Below are positions 6,800 through 17,637 of a stretch of DNA of 64,000 nt, one piece after another. Below the pieces are notes generated by a model. The model was not told the origin of the DNA. It saw only the letters and a list, made by a program, of their open reading frames with translations, and ran no database searches. Both the position numbers and the translations under genes were made by a program. This DNA comes from Colwellia sp. Its GTDB lineage: Bacteria > Pseudomonadota > Gammaproteobacteria > Enterobacterales > Alteromonadaceae. The stretch's first letter is position 1; every line of letters begins with the position of its first letter. The stretch is taken from assembly GCA_013215295.1 (NCBI GenBank), contig JABSOZ010000006.1, forward strand, positions 1 to 64,000, written 5' to 3'.

Positions 6800-6893
6800 T
6801 ACCAAAAAATAATGCAGGAAAAATAACATTAGGCTATTTCCTCCTGTATCGCCGATTCAACCAACTATTTATTGCTTGTTATTAGGGGGTTAG
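6800..6893 (+). other. Decayed attC-like site
   Basis: The segment contains GCAGGAAAAATAACATTAGGCT, a short loop, then CCAACTATTTATTGC and the terminal GGGGGTTAG. The order and spacing match attC, but the R'' end is not recognisable and R' is mutated (GGGTTAG for GCGTTAG). It marks the probable distal end of the array. Confidence 0.5.
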
Positions 6894-6971
6894 ACTTATT
6901 AGATATTTTGCTTTTGAAATAACGTCTTTTCTCAACTAATATTAAATGACTTAATTTGATGGGGAACTCTC

Positions 6972-7331
6972 ATGGATAAAACTCTTTTTGAACGACTGGG
7001 CGGAGAACAAGGAATTCGTAAAATATCTAATGACGTCGTTGATTTACATACAAAAAATGTCAGTATATCAGCTAGATTTGCATCTAGTGATTTAGTTAAA
7101 TTAAAAGAAACCGTTACTAAATTTTTCATTTCTGGTAGTGGCGGCCCTCAGATATATGAAGGCAAAGACATGCGTACTGCTCATCAGCATATGAATATTA
7201 GTGACCATGAATATATGGCGGCTGTTGACGATGTCATGGCTGCATTAACAATGAGTGATATAGGTGATAAAGAAAAAGGTGAGGTTCTTTTTATTTTTTA
7301 TTCACTTCGCCCAGATGTAGTAAGGGTCTAG
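6972..7331 (+). CDS. Group I truncated haemoglobin
   Basis: A 119-aa cytoplasmic globin of the truncated (2-on-2) group I type: N-terminal LFERLGGEQGIRKI, central FFISGSGGPQIYEGKDMRTAHQHMNIS containing the GGP loop, and a probable proximal His in AHQHM. Length is typical of the group (about 120 aa). Roles for the family include NO or O2 chemistry and protection from nitrosative stress. A GGGG run about 9 bases before the ATG may serve as ribosome binding site. It is just beyond the last recognisable attC, so cassette origin is possible but unproven. Confidence 0.9.
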   Translation: MDKTLFERLGGEQGIRKISNDVVDLHTKNVSISARFASSDLVKLKETVTKFFISGSGGPQIYEGKDMRTAHQHMNISDHEYMAAVDDVMAALTMSDIGDKEKGEVLFIFYSLRPDVVRV

Positions 7332-7718
7332 GTTTTTAAAAAGCTAAAAGCCAATTAGAATGTGTAAATAGTGTATAGCTAACAAATAACTATTGTGTCC
7401 ATCCTTAATAATTGATTCATTGTAGGATATCAATAGACATCATCTCTCACTATCGACGTTAGTGTGGTGAGTACGAGTCGTCGCGGTAATTGTTGGATGA
7501 ACACCGTAAATTGAGCGTTTTTTAGACGTTGGAAAACATTGTGCTAAAATACGCTTAACCTTTTTATATCACCATTTTGTCATCAATAAAGTTGAGAATC
7601 ACATTGAATTTTAAAATCACAAAATATGCCTCTCAATATTGATTATATGAAAATCTAATTTTGATTTCTTCTACAATGTAACTTAGTATAAAAAGGAGTA
7701 GTAAATAAAGGGGGTGAA
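7332..7718. other. 387-bp intergenic stretch, no gene
   Basis: AT-rich, with no credible ORF. A weak attC-like frame is present, TAACAAATAAC at 7380 and GACGTTAG ending at 7462, with unsupported arms between. The Shine-Dalgarno sequence AAAAAGGAG for the next gene lies at about 7690-7698. Confidence 0.5.
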
Positions 7719-8462
7719 ATGCATTATTTTGTAAAAATAATAAGCCTTTTATTAATAAATTTATTCCCTGTAGCACTCGCTACCGATTATAACATCATGT
7801 CTGAAGAACTCCCTCCATGGAATTTTACTGAAAACGGATCCCCTACAGGTGTAACCGTTGAAATAGTTCGTGAAATTTTGAAAAAAATTAATCACCCAGA
7901 TACGATTACAATTTATCCATGGATAAGAGCTTACCGCATGACTAGATACGGTCGGAATAATATACTTTTTACTATGGCAAGAACTTCTGAGCGTGAAGCC
8001 CTCTTCAATTGGATCGGACCCATTGCAACTGAAAGAACCTATTTTTATAAGCATAAGGATACTAAATTACATTTAGAAAGTTTAGCGGATGCAAACAATT
8101 CCTATACCATTTTGGTAACCAGAGGCTTCCCTGAACAAAAGATTTTATTGTCTAAGGGATTTAATAACTTATTTATTACGCTAAAAACTATCAATTCTTT
8201 CAAAATGCTAGCCCAACATAGAGCTGATTTGGTGGTATCAGGAGAGTTCACAGCAAAGTTTCTCATGAATAAAAATTTAATTGATGGGGCATTAATAGAA
8301 CGTACGAATGTTGAATTATTAACATCTGACTTATACATCGCGTTCTCTAAAAACATTCCTTCAAATGAGATAATAAAATGGCAAAATGCACTCAATCAAC
8401 TCAAAGCATCGGGTAAATATGAAGAGATATTTAAAAAATATATGGGTGATGATATAAACTGA
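7719..8462 (+). CDS. Periplasmic solute-binding protein, family 3 type
   Basis: A 247-aa protein with a signal peptide (about residues 1-21, ending ALA) followed by an SBP_bac_3-like fold: MSEELPPWNF...GSPTGVTVEIVREIL at the start of domain 1 and AFSKNIPSNEIIKWQNALNQLKASGKYEEIFKKY at the end. This stand-alone type, without ABC permease genes nearby, is common in marine gammaproteobacteria, where the ligand and role are mostly unknown; amino-acid binding is only a guess. No operon partner is visible. Confidence 0.85.
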   Translation: MHYFVKIISLLLINLFPVALATDYNIMSEELPPWNFTENGSPTGVTVEIVREILKKINHPDTITIYPWIRAYRMTRYGRNNILFTMARTSEREALFNWIGPIATERTYFYKHKDTKLHLESLADANNSYTILVTRGFPEQKILLSKGFNNLFITLKTINSFKMLAQHRADLVVSGEFTAKFLMNKNLIDGALIERTNVELLTSDLYIAFSKNIPSNEIIKWQNALNQLKASGKYEEIFKKYMGDDIN

Positions 8463-8755
8463 TGAAAACCTTCCTTTCAATAGCGAGGTAGGAAAAATAA
8501 ATTATTTTGTTTTTCACTTCGAGTAAATCTGTAATCTTAGGTATCAGGGAAAAGATGTTATTTGAAATATAACCTACGAACTAGATACTTAGCTTTGATT
8601 TTTTTACTATAGAACTTTAGTTTGATATAAAGTCACTAGCCAGTGATAATTATTCTTTACCTTCTTATAAAAATAGCTCAAGATAGTTTGATAATACTCC
8701 GAAAAACGAAAACATAAGTCATTGATTTTATTAAAATGAAAATGATAAATATCAT

Positions 8756-9259
8756 ATGTCTAACACATGGAAATTGGTAGCTAAACTTATGAATTATAAA
8801 GAAGTAAACAGTATATTATTTGTCTGTATGGGCAATATTTGTCGGTCGCCAAGTGCGGAAGCTGTATTTAGGCATAAAATGAATGAGAAGGGCATTGTCT
8901 TAGAAGTCGATTCTGCAGGTACTACCGGCTCACATGCACGTGAAAAGCCAGATCATAGGGCGCAAAAAGTGGGTGTTGAACGTGGTTATTCATTTGACAA
9001 AATTAAAGCCCGTAAAGTCACGGTTGATGATTTTAGCAAGTTTGACATGGTGTTAGCAATGGATGAAAATAATGTTAAAGAGTTAAAGAAAGTAGCACCT
9101 GATCATCAACAAGAAAAAATTCAATTGTTTTTAGAATATGCTGAAAACTTTGAAGAAGTTGAAGTACCGGATCCTTATTATGGTGGAGCACGTGGATTTA
9201 AATTTGTATTAGATCTAGTTGAAGATGCCAGTGATGGACTATTAAAACGACTTGCTTAA
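8756..9259 (+). CDS. Low-molecular-weight protein tyrosine phosphatase
   Basis: A 167-aa cytoplasmic phosphatase. The P-loop CMGNICRS (C-x5-R-S) near residue 23 holds the catalytic Cys and Arg, and the general-acid Asp is in VPDPYYGG near residue 140. Length fits the LMW-PTP family. The start could be the ATG at 8756 or, giving a more usual N-terminus (MNYKEVNSILFVC), the ATG at 8789; neither has a good Shine-Dalgarno sequence. No exopolysaccharide genes are adjacent, so a BY-kinase partnership is not indicated. Confidence 0.92.
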   Translation: MSNTWKLVAKLMNYKEVNSILFVCMGNICRSPSAEAVFRHKMNEKGIVLEVDSAGTTGSHAREKPDHRAQKVGVERGYSFDKIKARKVTVDDFSKFDMVLAMDENNVKELKKVAPDHQQEKIQLFLEYAENFEEVEVPDPYYGGARGFKFVLDLVEDASDGLLKRLA

Positions 9260-9310
9260 CATTATTGGTAAGCTCTATATAAGTTTATTTTAATACCCTT
9301 AATAATAAAA

Positions 9311-9340
9311 AAGCCCTGTGAATATAAATTCACAGGGCTT
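9311..9340. terminator. Bidirectional terminator between the LMW-PTP gene and infA
   Basis: A perfect 13-bp stem (AAGCCCTGTGAAT/ATTCACAGGGCTT) with a 4-base loop, A-rich on the left and T-rich on the right, between converging genes. Confidence 0.92.
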
Positions 9341-9360
9341 TTGATTTTATAGGGTCTTAA

Positions 9361-9585
<225 letters not shown>

Positions 9586-9663
9586 CTAAACCTCTAAAGT
9601 TGTGCATAAATAAAAATCTGCGCAGATAATGCCGAATACAGGAAGAAATGTAAAGCTATAGTG

Positions 9664-10365
9664 CTATTTATTTACGGTTTGCCAACAGTTTTCAATTAAG
9701 ACTTGATGAGGGTAATAGCGATTTTTGTAATTCATCTTTTTACAGTCGTCTATTTGGTAACCTAAATAGACATATTCTTTGCCCATCTCTTTGGCTAACG
9801 ACAGTTGACTAAGGATAGAAAATACACCTAAGCCATAACTGCTGTATTCTGGGTGATAAAACGTATATACGGCTGATAGAGCGTCTTTTAGCATATCAGT
9901 AACTGCAACGCTAATAAGTTCATTGTCATGCCAAATTTCGAGGTATAGCTGCTCGGTTACATTACAATTGATGAAACTCTTATATTGTTCAACCGTGGCA
10001 GGAAACATAGCACCATCTTTATGGAGTGTATTTATATATCTCTCGTATAAAGCATAATAATTTTCTTTTTTCTCATGTGCAGTTTTAATAATAAATTGTT
10101 TGTTTTTCTTTATATTACGCTTTTGGCTTTTTGATAAGCAAAATTCTTTTACCAATACACGTAAAGACTTACACGCAGAACATAACTCGCAATGCGGTCG
10201 ATATATCTGATCACCACTACGCCTAAAACCTTGTGTCATTAACCAACCATAATGTTCTGCGTTTTGTAATCGCTCATCGGTGGCAATTAACAAACGCTCG
10301 TGTTGATTGGGTAAGTAATTACAAGGGAATGACTGGGTAATGCCTAACTTAAAGTTTGTACTCAT
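9664..10365 (-). CDS. bpt: Aspartate/glutamate leucyltransferase (Bpt/Ate-like)
   Basis: A 233-aa enzyme of the arginyl-tRNA-protein transferase superfamily. The N-terminal domain has [12 protein letters not shown] and the paired-Cys element [12 protein letters not shown]; the C-terminal GNAT-like domain carries [20 protein letters not shown] and [20 protein letters not shown]. Bacterial Bpt adds Leu to proteins with N-terminal Asp or Glu in the N-end rule pathway. It lies 7 bp downstream of aat, so the two aminoacyl-transferases are almost certainly co-transcribed. Confidence 0.93.
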   Translation of the reverse strand: MSTNFKLGITQSFPCNYLPNQHERLLIATDERLQNAEHYGWLMTQGFRRSGDQIYRPHCELCSACKSLRVLVKEFCLSKSQKRNIKKNKQFIIKTAHEKKENYYALYERYINTLHKDGAMFPATVEQYKSFINCNVTEQLYLEIWHDNELISVAVTDMLKDALSAVYTFYHPEYSSYGLGVFSILSQLSLAKEMGKEYVYLGYQIDDCKKMNYKNRYYPHQVLIENCWQTVNK

Positions 10366-10372
10366 AATAATA

Positions 10373-11083
10373 TTATAGTGTGAGTTGACGAGGTAACCAA
10401 AAGTCTGGGGGTAATAAAATAGATAATGCTTTTTCCTGTATGGCTATAAATTGTGATCGTGGAACTTCTAAGCAGCCCATATTTTCTAGGAATGGATTGA
10501 GCATTTGGCAGTCAATTAAAGGTATGTTGTGGCTTTTAAGTAAATCACTTAAATAAACAAGGGCTATTTTAGAACCATTACTTTTCTTATAAAACATTGA
10601 TTCACCGGAAAAATAACCATTTATTGCTATACCGTACAAGCCGCCAGCTAATTCACCGTCTATCCAAACTTCAATAGAATGAGCTACACCATGTTTATGG
10701 AGCTTTTGATATGCATAAAGCATTTCATCAACAATCCACGTTTCTTCTTTGCGAAATGGCGCATCAGCACAATAGTTAATAACGCGATCAAAGGCCTGGT
10801 TTAACGTTACAGTGAAGTTCTGTTGCTTTAATACTTTACGTAGGGTTCGATTGATGAGTAATTGGTCGGTTAAAATAATAGCTCGTGGATCTGGGCTCCA
10901 CCACATAATTGGGTCGCCGTCACTATACCAAGGAAAAACACCTGCTCGATAAGCTGCCTGAAGACGTTTTACCGACAAATCACCGCCAACCGCTAATAAG
11001 CCATTAGGTTCTGCTAGTGCATCTTCTAGAGGTGGGAATACCAGATTATCATCACTCAGTAGTTCGATAATCTGGTTTTTCAA
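10373..11083 (-). CDS. aat: Leucyl/phenylalanyl-tRNA-protein transferase
   Basis: A 236-aa cytoplasmic enzyme that transfers Leu or Phe from tRNA to N-terminal Lys or Arg of proteins, marking them for ClpS/ClpAP. Conserved blocks include [37 protein letters not shown] and [19 protein letters not shown]. Length matches E. coli Aat (234 aa). It follows trxB by a few bases and precedes bpt, an arrangement common in marine gammaproteobacteria. Confidence 0.97.
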   Translation of the reverse strand: MKNQIIELLSDDNLVFPPLEDALAEPNGLLAVGGDLSVKRLQAAYRAGVFPWYSDGDPIMWWSPDPRAIILTDQLLINRTLRKVLKQQNFTVTLNQAFDRVINYCADAPFRKEETWIVDEMLYAYQKLHKHGVAHSIEVWIDGELAGGLYGIAINGYFSGESMFYKKSNGSKIALVYLSDLLKSHNIPLIDCQMLNPFLENMGCLEVPRSQFIAIQEKALSILLPPDFWLPRQLTL

Positions 11084-11089
11084 TGCCTA

Positions 11090-12106
<1,017 letters not shown>

Positions 12107-12206
12107 TCACAAGAGGGTAAATTACTTTTTTGATAAATAAATTTTCTAGGTGCACTGTTAAATGTACAGTGATGGCATATAACTGCTTATATGCCATCAA
12201 ATATAG

Positions 12207-13046
12207 CTACTTTACGCCGAGTTCTTTTAACCTTTCTAAGAGGTAACTTTCTGAGGTATGTCGATCAGATAAGACAACTTCACCTCTTGGATGGAGAAAT
12301 AATGGCAATGATATTCTCGATTTCTTACTGGCTTCTCCAGACGGATTAATAACGCGATGGCTGGTCGAAGGAAAATATCCACCCGAAGCTTCTTGTAACA
12401 TGTCACCAATATTAATAATTAAACTACCAAAATCAGAAGGCACGTCTACCCAAGAGCCATCTTGTTGTTGTACTTGAAGTCCAGGTTCATTTGCAGCGGG
12501 TAAAATTGTTAATAAGTTAATATCTTCATGGGCAGCTGCTCTAACAGCCCCTGGTTCTTCATCGCCGTTAAGAGGAGGGTAATGTAATATACGTAATAAC
12601 GTATTTGGCGTATCTTTGATCATATTTGAAAGTTTTTCAGAATATTTTGAAGATACATTCTCAGGGCTGTATTTTTCAACCCAATCAAGTAATTCAGAGG
12701 CCAAGTCTGAAGCATTTTTATAATAAGTGAGTATTTCATCTTTTAGTTGTTCTGGGATCCTGCCCCAAGGATAAACATGAAAGTACTCTTTTAAATCTTT
12801 TTTAGTTTGGCCTTTTGCTGTTTCAGAAATTTCAGGTGAAAAATAACCGTCTTGTTTTTTTGGATCAAAACTGAATGCACGTTTTTCATCTGTGTTAAAA
12901 AATTCAAACCAATTTTTATAAATAGACTCAACAAGTTCTTGTTGAACAGGGTGATTTATTAACACACCGAAACCGGTTTCTCTCAAACTTTGAACAAATA
13001 ACTTTCCAGCATTTTTGTCTCGATAATCGACAATCTGAATTTGCAT
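12207..13046 (-). CDS. 2-oxoglutarate/Fe(II)-dependent oxygenase, isopenicillin N synthase type
   Basis: A 279-aa cytoplasmic oxygenase. Iron ligands of the 2-His-1-Asp triad are visible as H173-x-D175 (AAHEDINLL) and H230 (STSHRVINPS); R244-x-S246 (SRISLPLF) fits the 2-oxoglutarate anchor. An N-terminal DIOX_N-like part (TGFGVLINHPV) precedes the catalytic domain. The start 13046 has AGAGGGAA as ribosome binding site. Its promoter overlaps a RutR-type palindrome (13100-13113), so it may belong to a pyrimidine-responsive regulon. The substrate is unknown; fungal thymine 7-hydroxylase belongs to the same superfamily, which makes a pyrimidine substrate worth considering. Confidence 0.9.
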   Translation of the reverse strand: MQIQIVDYRDKNAGKLFVQSLRETGFGVLINHPVQQELVESIYKNWFEFFNTDEKRAFSFDPKKQDGYFSPEISETAKGQTKKDLKEYFHVYPWGRIPEQLKDEILTYYKNASDLASELLDWVEKYSPENVSSKYSEKLSNMIKDTPNTLLRILHYPPLNGDEEPGAVRAAAHEDINLLTILPAANEPGLQVQQQDGSWVDVPSDFGSLIINIGDMLQEASGGYFPSTSHRVINPSGEASKKSRISLPLFLHPRGEVVLSDRHTSESYLLERLKELGVK

Positions 13047-13085
13047 GATTGATTCCCTCTGTATTATTGTTGTCATGTTTAACTT

Positions 13086-13114
13086 AATATAACATAACCT
13101 AACCAAATGGTCAG
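13086..13114 (-). promoter_or_regulatory. Promoter with RutR-type operator before the 2OG oxygenase
   Basis: On the minus strand a -35 CTGACC (13114-13109), 17-bp spacer and -10 TATATT (13091-13086) precede the gene. The operator TAACCA-AA-TGGTCA (13100-13113, plus strand) overlaps the -35 and differs from a perfect palindrome at one position. It matches the E. coli RutR consensus core TGACCA-NN-TGGTCA at all but one base. Confidence 0.65.
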
Positions 13115-13134
13115 CTTTAAGGTTCGAGTATAAA

Positions 13135-13167
13135 AAAACCTCTGTTATAAAATATAACAGAGGTTTT
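13135..13167 (-). terminator. Terminator after ald
   Basis: A perfect 15-bp stem (AAAACCTCTGTTATA/TATAACAGAGGTTTT) with a 3-base loop and flanking A/T runs, located about 40 bp beyond the ald stop and before the 2OG-oxygenase promoter. Confidence 0.9.
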
Positions 13168-13209
13168 CAAAAAATATTTAATCGTACTATATAATATTTA
13201 TCTCAGTGA

Positions 13210-14331
13210 CTATAAAGTTGCAATAGCTTGTTCAGGTGCTACGAATTCATAACCTAGAACTTCTGCCACTGGCTTGTAAGTGATTTTACCACCTAAAACG
13301 TTTAAGCCATTCATTAAATGTACATCATCAAGCATTGCTTGTTTAGCGCCTTTATTTGCTAAGGTTACTGCAAACGGCATAGTGGCATTCGTTAATGCCA
13401 TTGTTGAAGTTCGTGCAACACCACCTGGCATGTTAGCGACACAGTAATGAACAACGTCGTCTACTACATAAGTTGGATCTTGATGAGTTGTTGCTTTTGA
13501 CGTTTCAAAACAACCGCCTTGATCGATAGCGACATCAACAACAACAGCGCCTTTTTTCATCATCTTGATGTGCTCTTTTGTGACCAATTTAGGCGCAGCA
13601 GCACCCGGAATTAATACAGCACCAATAACTAAATCTGCTTCTACTACTAAATGGTTCATGGCATCAGCTGTTGAATACACAGTCTTCAAACGTCCATCAA
13701 ATTCAGTGTCTAATTGACGTAAACGCGGTAATGAACGATCGAGTATCGTAACATCTGCACCCATACCTACAGCCATACGAGCTGCTTGAGTTCCAACAAC
13801 ACCACCACCAACAATCAATACTTTAGCTGGAGCTACACCAGGAACACCACCTAATAAAGCACCTAAACCGCCTTGTGCTTTTTCTAATGCATGAGCACCT
13901 GCTTGAATAGACATACGACCAGCAACTTCAGACATTGGCGCTAATAAGGGTAAACCACCTTCCGCAGCTGTTACTGTTTCGTAGGCTATACAAGTAGCGC
14001 CAGAAGCGACTAATAATTCGGTTTGTTGTGGATCTGGGGCTAAATGTAAGTAAGTGAAAAGAATTTGACCACGGCGAAGCATTTTACACTCGATAGGTTG
14101 AGGTTCTTTTACTTTGATTATCATATCAGCTGTCGCAAAAATTTCTGCAGCGGTATTAATTATTTTTGCACCAGCAGCAACATATTGTTCGTTATCAAAA
14201 CCAATTGATGCGCCGCCGTTATTTTCGACGATCACTTTGTGGCCATTAACGGTTAATTCTTTAACGCCAGATGGCGTTAAGCCAATACGGTACTCATGGT
14301 TTTTAATTTCTTTAGGAACACCAATAATCAT
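13210..14331 (-). CDS. ald: Alanine dehydrogenase
   Basis: A 373-aa NAD-dependent enzyme interconverting L-alanine and pyruvate plus ammonia. The N-terminus MIIGVPKEIKNHEYRIGLTP is typical, as are FTYLHLAPD and the NAD-binding GGGVVGTQAARMAVGMGA. The frame extends upstream to 14481, overlapping the divergent lrp gene, but the ATG at 14331 with GAGAAG upstream is the standard start. It is divergently transcribed from an Lrp-family gene that is a likely alanine-responsive activator. Confidence 0.97.
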   Translation of the reverse strand: MIIGVPKEIKNHEYRIGLTPSGVKELTVNGHKVIVENNGGASIGFDNEQYVAAGAKIINTAAEIFATADMIIKVKEPQPIECKMLRRGQILFTYLHLAPDPQQTELLVASGATCIAYETVTAAEGGLPLLAPMSEVAGRMSIQAGAHALEKAQGGLGALLGGVPGVAPAKVLIVGGGVVGTQAARMAVGMGADVTILDRSLPRLRQLDTEFDGRLKTVYSTADAMNHLVVEADLVIGAVLIPGAAAPKLVTKEHIKMMKKGAVVVDVAIDQGGCFETSKATTHQDPTYVVDDVVHYCVANMPGGVARTSTMALTNATMPFAVTLANKGAKQAMLDDVHLMNGLNVLGGKITYKPVAEVLGYEFVAPEQAIATL

Positions 14332-14466
14332 AATCTTCTCACTTGTTGTATCGTTTTTATAATATTTGCGACTATTATAGTGAGTTATTCTCGAATTAAC
14401 CTGTCGTATTATTTGGTTTGTCGATATATAATCCTGTTTAAATGAAATTTTATAGTTGTTTATATA

Positions 14467-14949
14467 ATGACAAATCCTCAAAACAAAACCATCGATAGAA
14501 TTGATCGTAATATTTTAGTTGAGCTGCAAATAAATGCTCGTTTATCTAATGTAGAGTTGTCTAAAAGAGTAGGTTTAAGTCCAACACCTTGTTTAGAAAG
14601 AGTTAAACGACTAGAAAAAGAGAATTATATCAAAGGCTATCAAGCGATACTTAACCCTGAAAAACTTGAAGCGGCTTTATTGGTTCTGGTTGAGATCACG
14701 TTATCAAAAACGAGCCCTGATGTTTTTGATGATTTCTCTAACGCAGTTCATGAATTGGACGTTATTCAAGAATGTCATTTAGTTTCAGGTGACTTTGATT
14801 TCTTACTAAAAACAAGAGTGGCTGATATGGCAGCTTATAGAGAATTATTAGGAAATACCTTACTTCGTCTTCCTTCGGTAAGTGAAAGTAGAACTTATGT
14901 TGTTATGGAAGAAGTTAAATCGACTAATTTTATACCGATTAAGCGATAA
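14467..14949 (+). CDS. lrp: Lrp/AsnC-family transcriptional regulator
   Basis: A 160-aa protein: DNA-binding helix-turn-helix at about residues 10-60 (LDRNILVELQ-like IDRIDRNILVELQINARLS, then VGLSPTPCLERVKRL) and a C-terminal ligand/oligomerisation domain (QECHLVSGDFDFLLKTR). Close in pattern to global Lrp of gammaproteobacteria. Divergent from ald with a 135-bp spacer, and upstream of ftsK as in many relatives. It probably regulates ald. Confidence 0.95.
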   Translation: MTNPQNKTIDRIDRNILVELQINARLSNVELSKRVGLSPTPCLERVKRLEKENYIKGYQAILNPEKLEAALLVLVEITLSKTSPDVFDDFSNAVHELDVIQECHLVSGDFDFLLKTRVADMAAYRELLGNTLLRLPSVSESRTYVVMEEVKSTNFIPIKR

Positions 14950-15053
14950 ATGAGCAAATCAGATAAAGTAAGTCATTAAAACATTTAACTCCTTACAATA
15001 GTTTGGTATTTTACTGTATATAACTACAATAACGTTTAACTCGGTTTATTATA

Positions 15054-17588
15054 TTGTCTACAGAATCTTCTACTCAAAGTAAATTAAGTGGCGTACAACG
15101 ACTGCTAGAAGCAGGTTTGTTGGTTTCTTTTCTATTTGCCATGTTTATTATGTTAGCGCTGTTCAGCTTTGACCCCGCCGATCCCGGTTGGTCTCAAACG
15201 GGCTACCAAACCCCTATTCGTAACTTAGGAGGGGCTGTTGGCGCTTATCTTTCTGATTTATTATTAAACTTATTCGGTCTCATTGCATATAGTCTACCTT
15301 TCCTTGCAGCGATAACCGGTTGGTTATTGTTTCAAAAATATCATCGCTTAATGCAATTAGACTATTTTACCTTAGGTTTAAAGTTTATTGGTTTTATTCT
15401 TTTTTATATGGCTATAACGTCAATTGCTAGTATGAACTTTGACGATGTGTTTTATTTTTCTGCGGGTGGCATTATAGGTGATTATCTCAGTAAAACGGTT
15501 TTACCCAGCTTCTCTTTTGTCGGCAGTACTTTATTATTCTTAACCTTCTTATTTTCAGGCTTTGTTTTATTAACCGGCTTCTCTTTGATTGGTTTTATCG
15601 ATAAAATAGGTGCTTACACGATAAGATTTGTCCAATATTTATTAACAATACCTGCAAAAGTAAAACAATACGTCAGTGATTTAAAAGCGATAAAACTCGA
15701 GAAGTCTTTATTAATTGAATCAAGTCAACAAAAAGAAGAATCCATTGCCTTACCTGAATTTACTCAAAAAGAGACAGAAACTGTTGAAGCGGATGATAAA
15801 CTCGCAAATCAACAAGAGCATGAAAATTCAGAATTACACCATGCCTTTAACACGATCAATGAACAAGAGCATGAAGATATTATTGCGCCCAGTAAAAATG
15901 ATTTTCCTTTTGAACCTGAAGAAGATATTGAGCATTTTGTAGCGATAGATGATTTGATTGGTGAGCCGTTAGCCTTCAACGTACAAGAACATGTCAGTGA
16001 AGAAGAAATAACGGCAGCGTTTGAAACAGTTGACCCTATCATTGTCGATGAACCTGTTAAGTTAACCCCACAAAGTGATAGTGCAATTTCTCAAGGCTTA
16101 CCTGGATTAGATTTGTTAGACCGTCCTGATAGAACTAAAAATCCCATTGATGAAAAAGAACTTGAACAAATTAGCCGCTTAGTTGAAGAAAAACTTTTAG
16201 AGTTTGGCGTTAAAGCCGAAGTCGTTGGCGTATATCCCGGCCCAGTTATTACTCGATTTGAGTTAAATCTTGCACCGGGTGTCAAGGCAAGTAAAGTAAC
16301 CGGGTTGTCACAAGATATTGCCCGTTCACTTTCTGCTAAGAGTGTTCGTGTTGTAGAGGTCATTGAAGGGAAATCTGTTATTGGTGTTGAGTTACCCAAT
16401 AAATACCGAGAAACCGTATTTTTTGCCGATGTTATTTCAGCACCTGAATTTGCAGAGTCGAACTCTCATCTTGCTATGGCTATTGGTAGCGATATTTCAG
16501 GAAAACCCGTAATTGCTGATTTAGCTAAAATGCCACATTTACTCGTTGCCGGTACAACAGGCTCTGGTAAGTCAGTTGCGGTAAACACGATGATCGTCAG
16601 TATTTTATATAAATCTTCACCAGAAGATGTACGTATGATCATGATTGACCCTAAGCAAGTTGAATTATCAGTTTATAACGGTATTCCACATTTATTGTCT
16701 GAAGTTGTTACCGACATGAAAGAAGCGGCTAACGCACTGCGTTGGTGTGTCGGTGAAATGGAACGTCGGTATAAACTCATGTCTTCGTTAGGTGTCCGTA
16801 ACCTTAAAGGTTATAACGAGAAAGTACTCAATGCCATTGCAGCAGGAGAGCCTTTAATTGATCCTACGTGGCAACCCAATGATGCTTTTACTCAAACACC
16901 ACCATTACTCGAAAAGTTGCCCGCTATTGTTATCCTCGTCGATGAGTTTGCCGATATGATGATGGTTGCAGGAAAAAAAGTTGAAGAACTTATTGCCCGA
17001 ATTGCCCAGAAAGCCCGAGCAGCGGGTATGCATTTGATTTTAGCCACGCAACGTCCTTCAGCCGATGTTATAACAGGTCTAATTAAAGCGAATATTCCAA
17101 CGCGTATGGCGCTTCGTGTTCAATCAAGAATGGAGTCTCGTATTATTCTTGATCAACAAGGTGCTGAACAATTGTTAGGCATGGGAGATATGTTTTATTT
17201 ACCTCCTGGTGAGGCTGTATCTGTTCGTGTACATGGCGCGTTTGTTAACGATGACGAAGTTCATGCCGTTGTTAGGGATTGGAAATCTCGCGGTGAACCT
17301 GATTATGTAGACGAAATTTTATCAGGCGACACAGAAAACGAAATATTATTACCTGGCGAGCAAGCAGAAGGAGAAGAAGCCACTGAACTTGATACTTTAT
17401 ATGATGAAGCGGTTGACTTTGTTACTAAAGGTAAACGTGTTTCAATTTCTAGTGTGCAACGTAAATTCAGAATTGGTTACAACCGAGCAGCACGTATAGT
17501 TGAAGATATGGAAAACCAAGGCGTAGTAAGTACACCTGGCCATAATGGAGCGCGTGAAGTTTTAGCACCACCACCGGTCAGAGATTAA
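15054..17588 (+). CDS. ftsK: DNA translocase FtsK
   Basis: An 844-aa septal DNA pump. Four N-terminal transmembrane helices (about residues 20-185) are followed by an acidic, Gln/Glu-rich linker (about 215-345), the motor with Walker [10 protein letters not shown] near residue 500 and Walker [11 protein letters not shown], and a C-terminal gamma winged helix ([22 protein letters not shown]) that reads KOPS sites and activates XerCD. The start appears to be TTG; no ATG is near and the ribosome binding site is weak. The linker is much shorter than in E. coli FtsK (1329 aa). Confidence 0.97.
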   Translation: MSTESSTQSKLSGVQRLLEAGLLVSFLFAMFIMLALFSFDPADPGWSQTGYQTPIRNLGGAVGAYLSDLLLNLFGLIAYSLPFLAAITGWLLFQKYHRLMQLDYFTLGLKFIGFILFYMAITSIASMNFDDVFYFSAGGIIGDYLSKTVLPSFSFVGSTLLFLTFLFSGFVLLTGFSLIGFIDKIGAYTIRFVQYLLTIPAKVKQYVSDLKAIKLEKSLLIESSQQKEESIALPEFTQKETETVEADDKLANQQEHENSELHHAFNTINEQEHEDIIAPSKNDFPFEPEEDIEHFVAIDDLIGEPLAFNVQEHVSEEEITAAFETVDPIIVDEPVKLTPQSDSAISQGLPGLDLLDRPDRTKNPIDEKELEQISRLVEEKLLEFGVKAEVVGVYPGPVITRFELNLAPGVKASKVTGLSQDIARSLSAKSVRVVEVIEGKSVIGVELPNKYRETVFFADVISAPEFAESNSHLAMAIGSDISGKPVIADLAKMPHLLVAGTTGSGKSVAVNTMIVSILYKSSPEDVRMIMIDPKQVELSVYNGIPHLLSEVVTDMKEAANALRWCVGEMERRYKLMSSLGVRNLKGYNEKVLNAIAAGEPLIDPTWQPNDAFTQTPPLLEKLPAIVILVDEFADMMMVAGKKVEELIARIAQKARAAGMHLILATQRPSADVITGLIKANIPTRMALRVQSRMESRIILDQQGAEQLLGMGDMFYLPPGEAVSVRVHGAFVNDDEVHAVVRDWKSRGEPDYVDEILSGDTENEILLPGEQAEGEEATELDTLYDEAVDFVTKGKRVSISSVQRKFRIGYNRAARIVEDMENQGVVSTPGHNGAREVLAPPPVRD

Positions 17589-17637
17589 TAGATGTTGTTA
17601 ACGACACATCTAGATAAATAGACATAAGGATAACTTA

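Larger units (their letters stand above)
1..6893 (+). mobile_element. Chromosomal integron gene-cassette array (distal part)
   Basis: Small ORFs, nearly all on the plus strand, alternate with roughly 95-bp attC sites that begin TAACAAG and end GGCGTTAG or GGCGTTATG. Six sites (534, 1040, 1530, 2176, 3425, 3819) are nearly identical, as is usual for sedentary chromosomal integrons. No integrase gene is present; because cassettes point away from attI, intI and attI should lie left of position 1. Sites at the right end (6099 and 6800) are decayed, consistent with the old distal end. An IS30-family element interrupts the array. Cassette gene functions are mostly unknown. Confidence 0.9.

Noticed and set aside
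7380-7462. Possible further attC (TAACAAATAAC ... GACGTTAG)
   Set aside because: Only the two ends fit; the central inverted arms are not recognisable, so it is mentioned but not annotated as a site.
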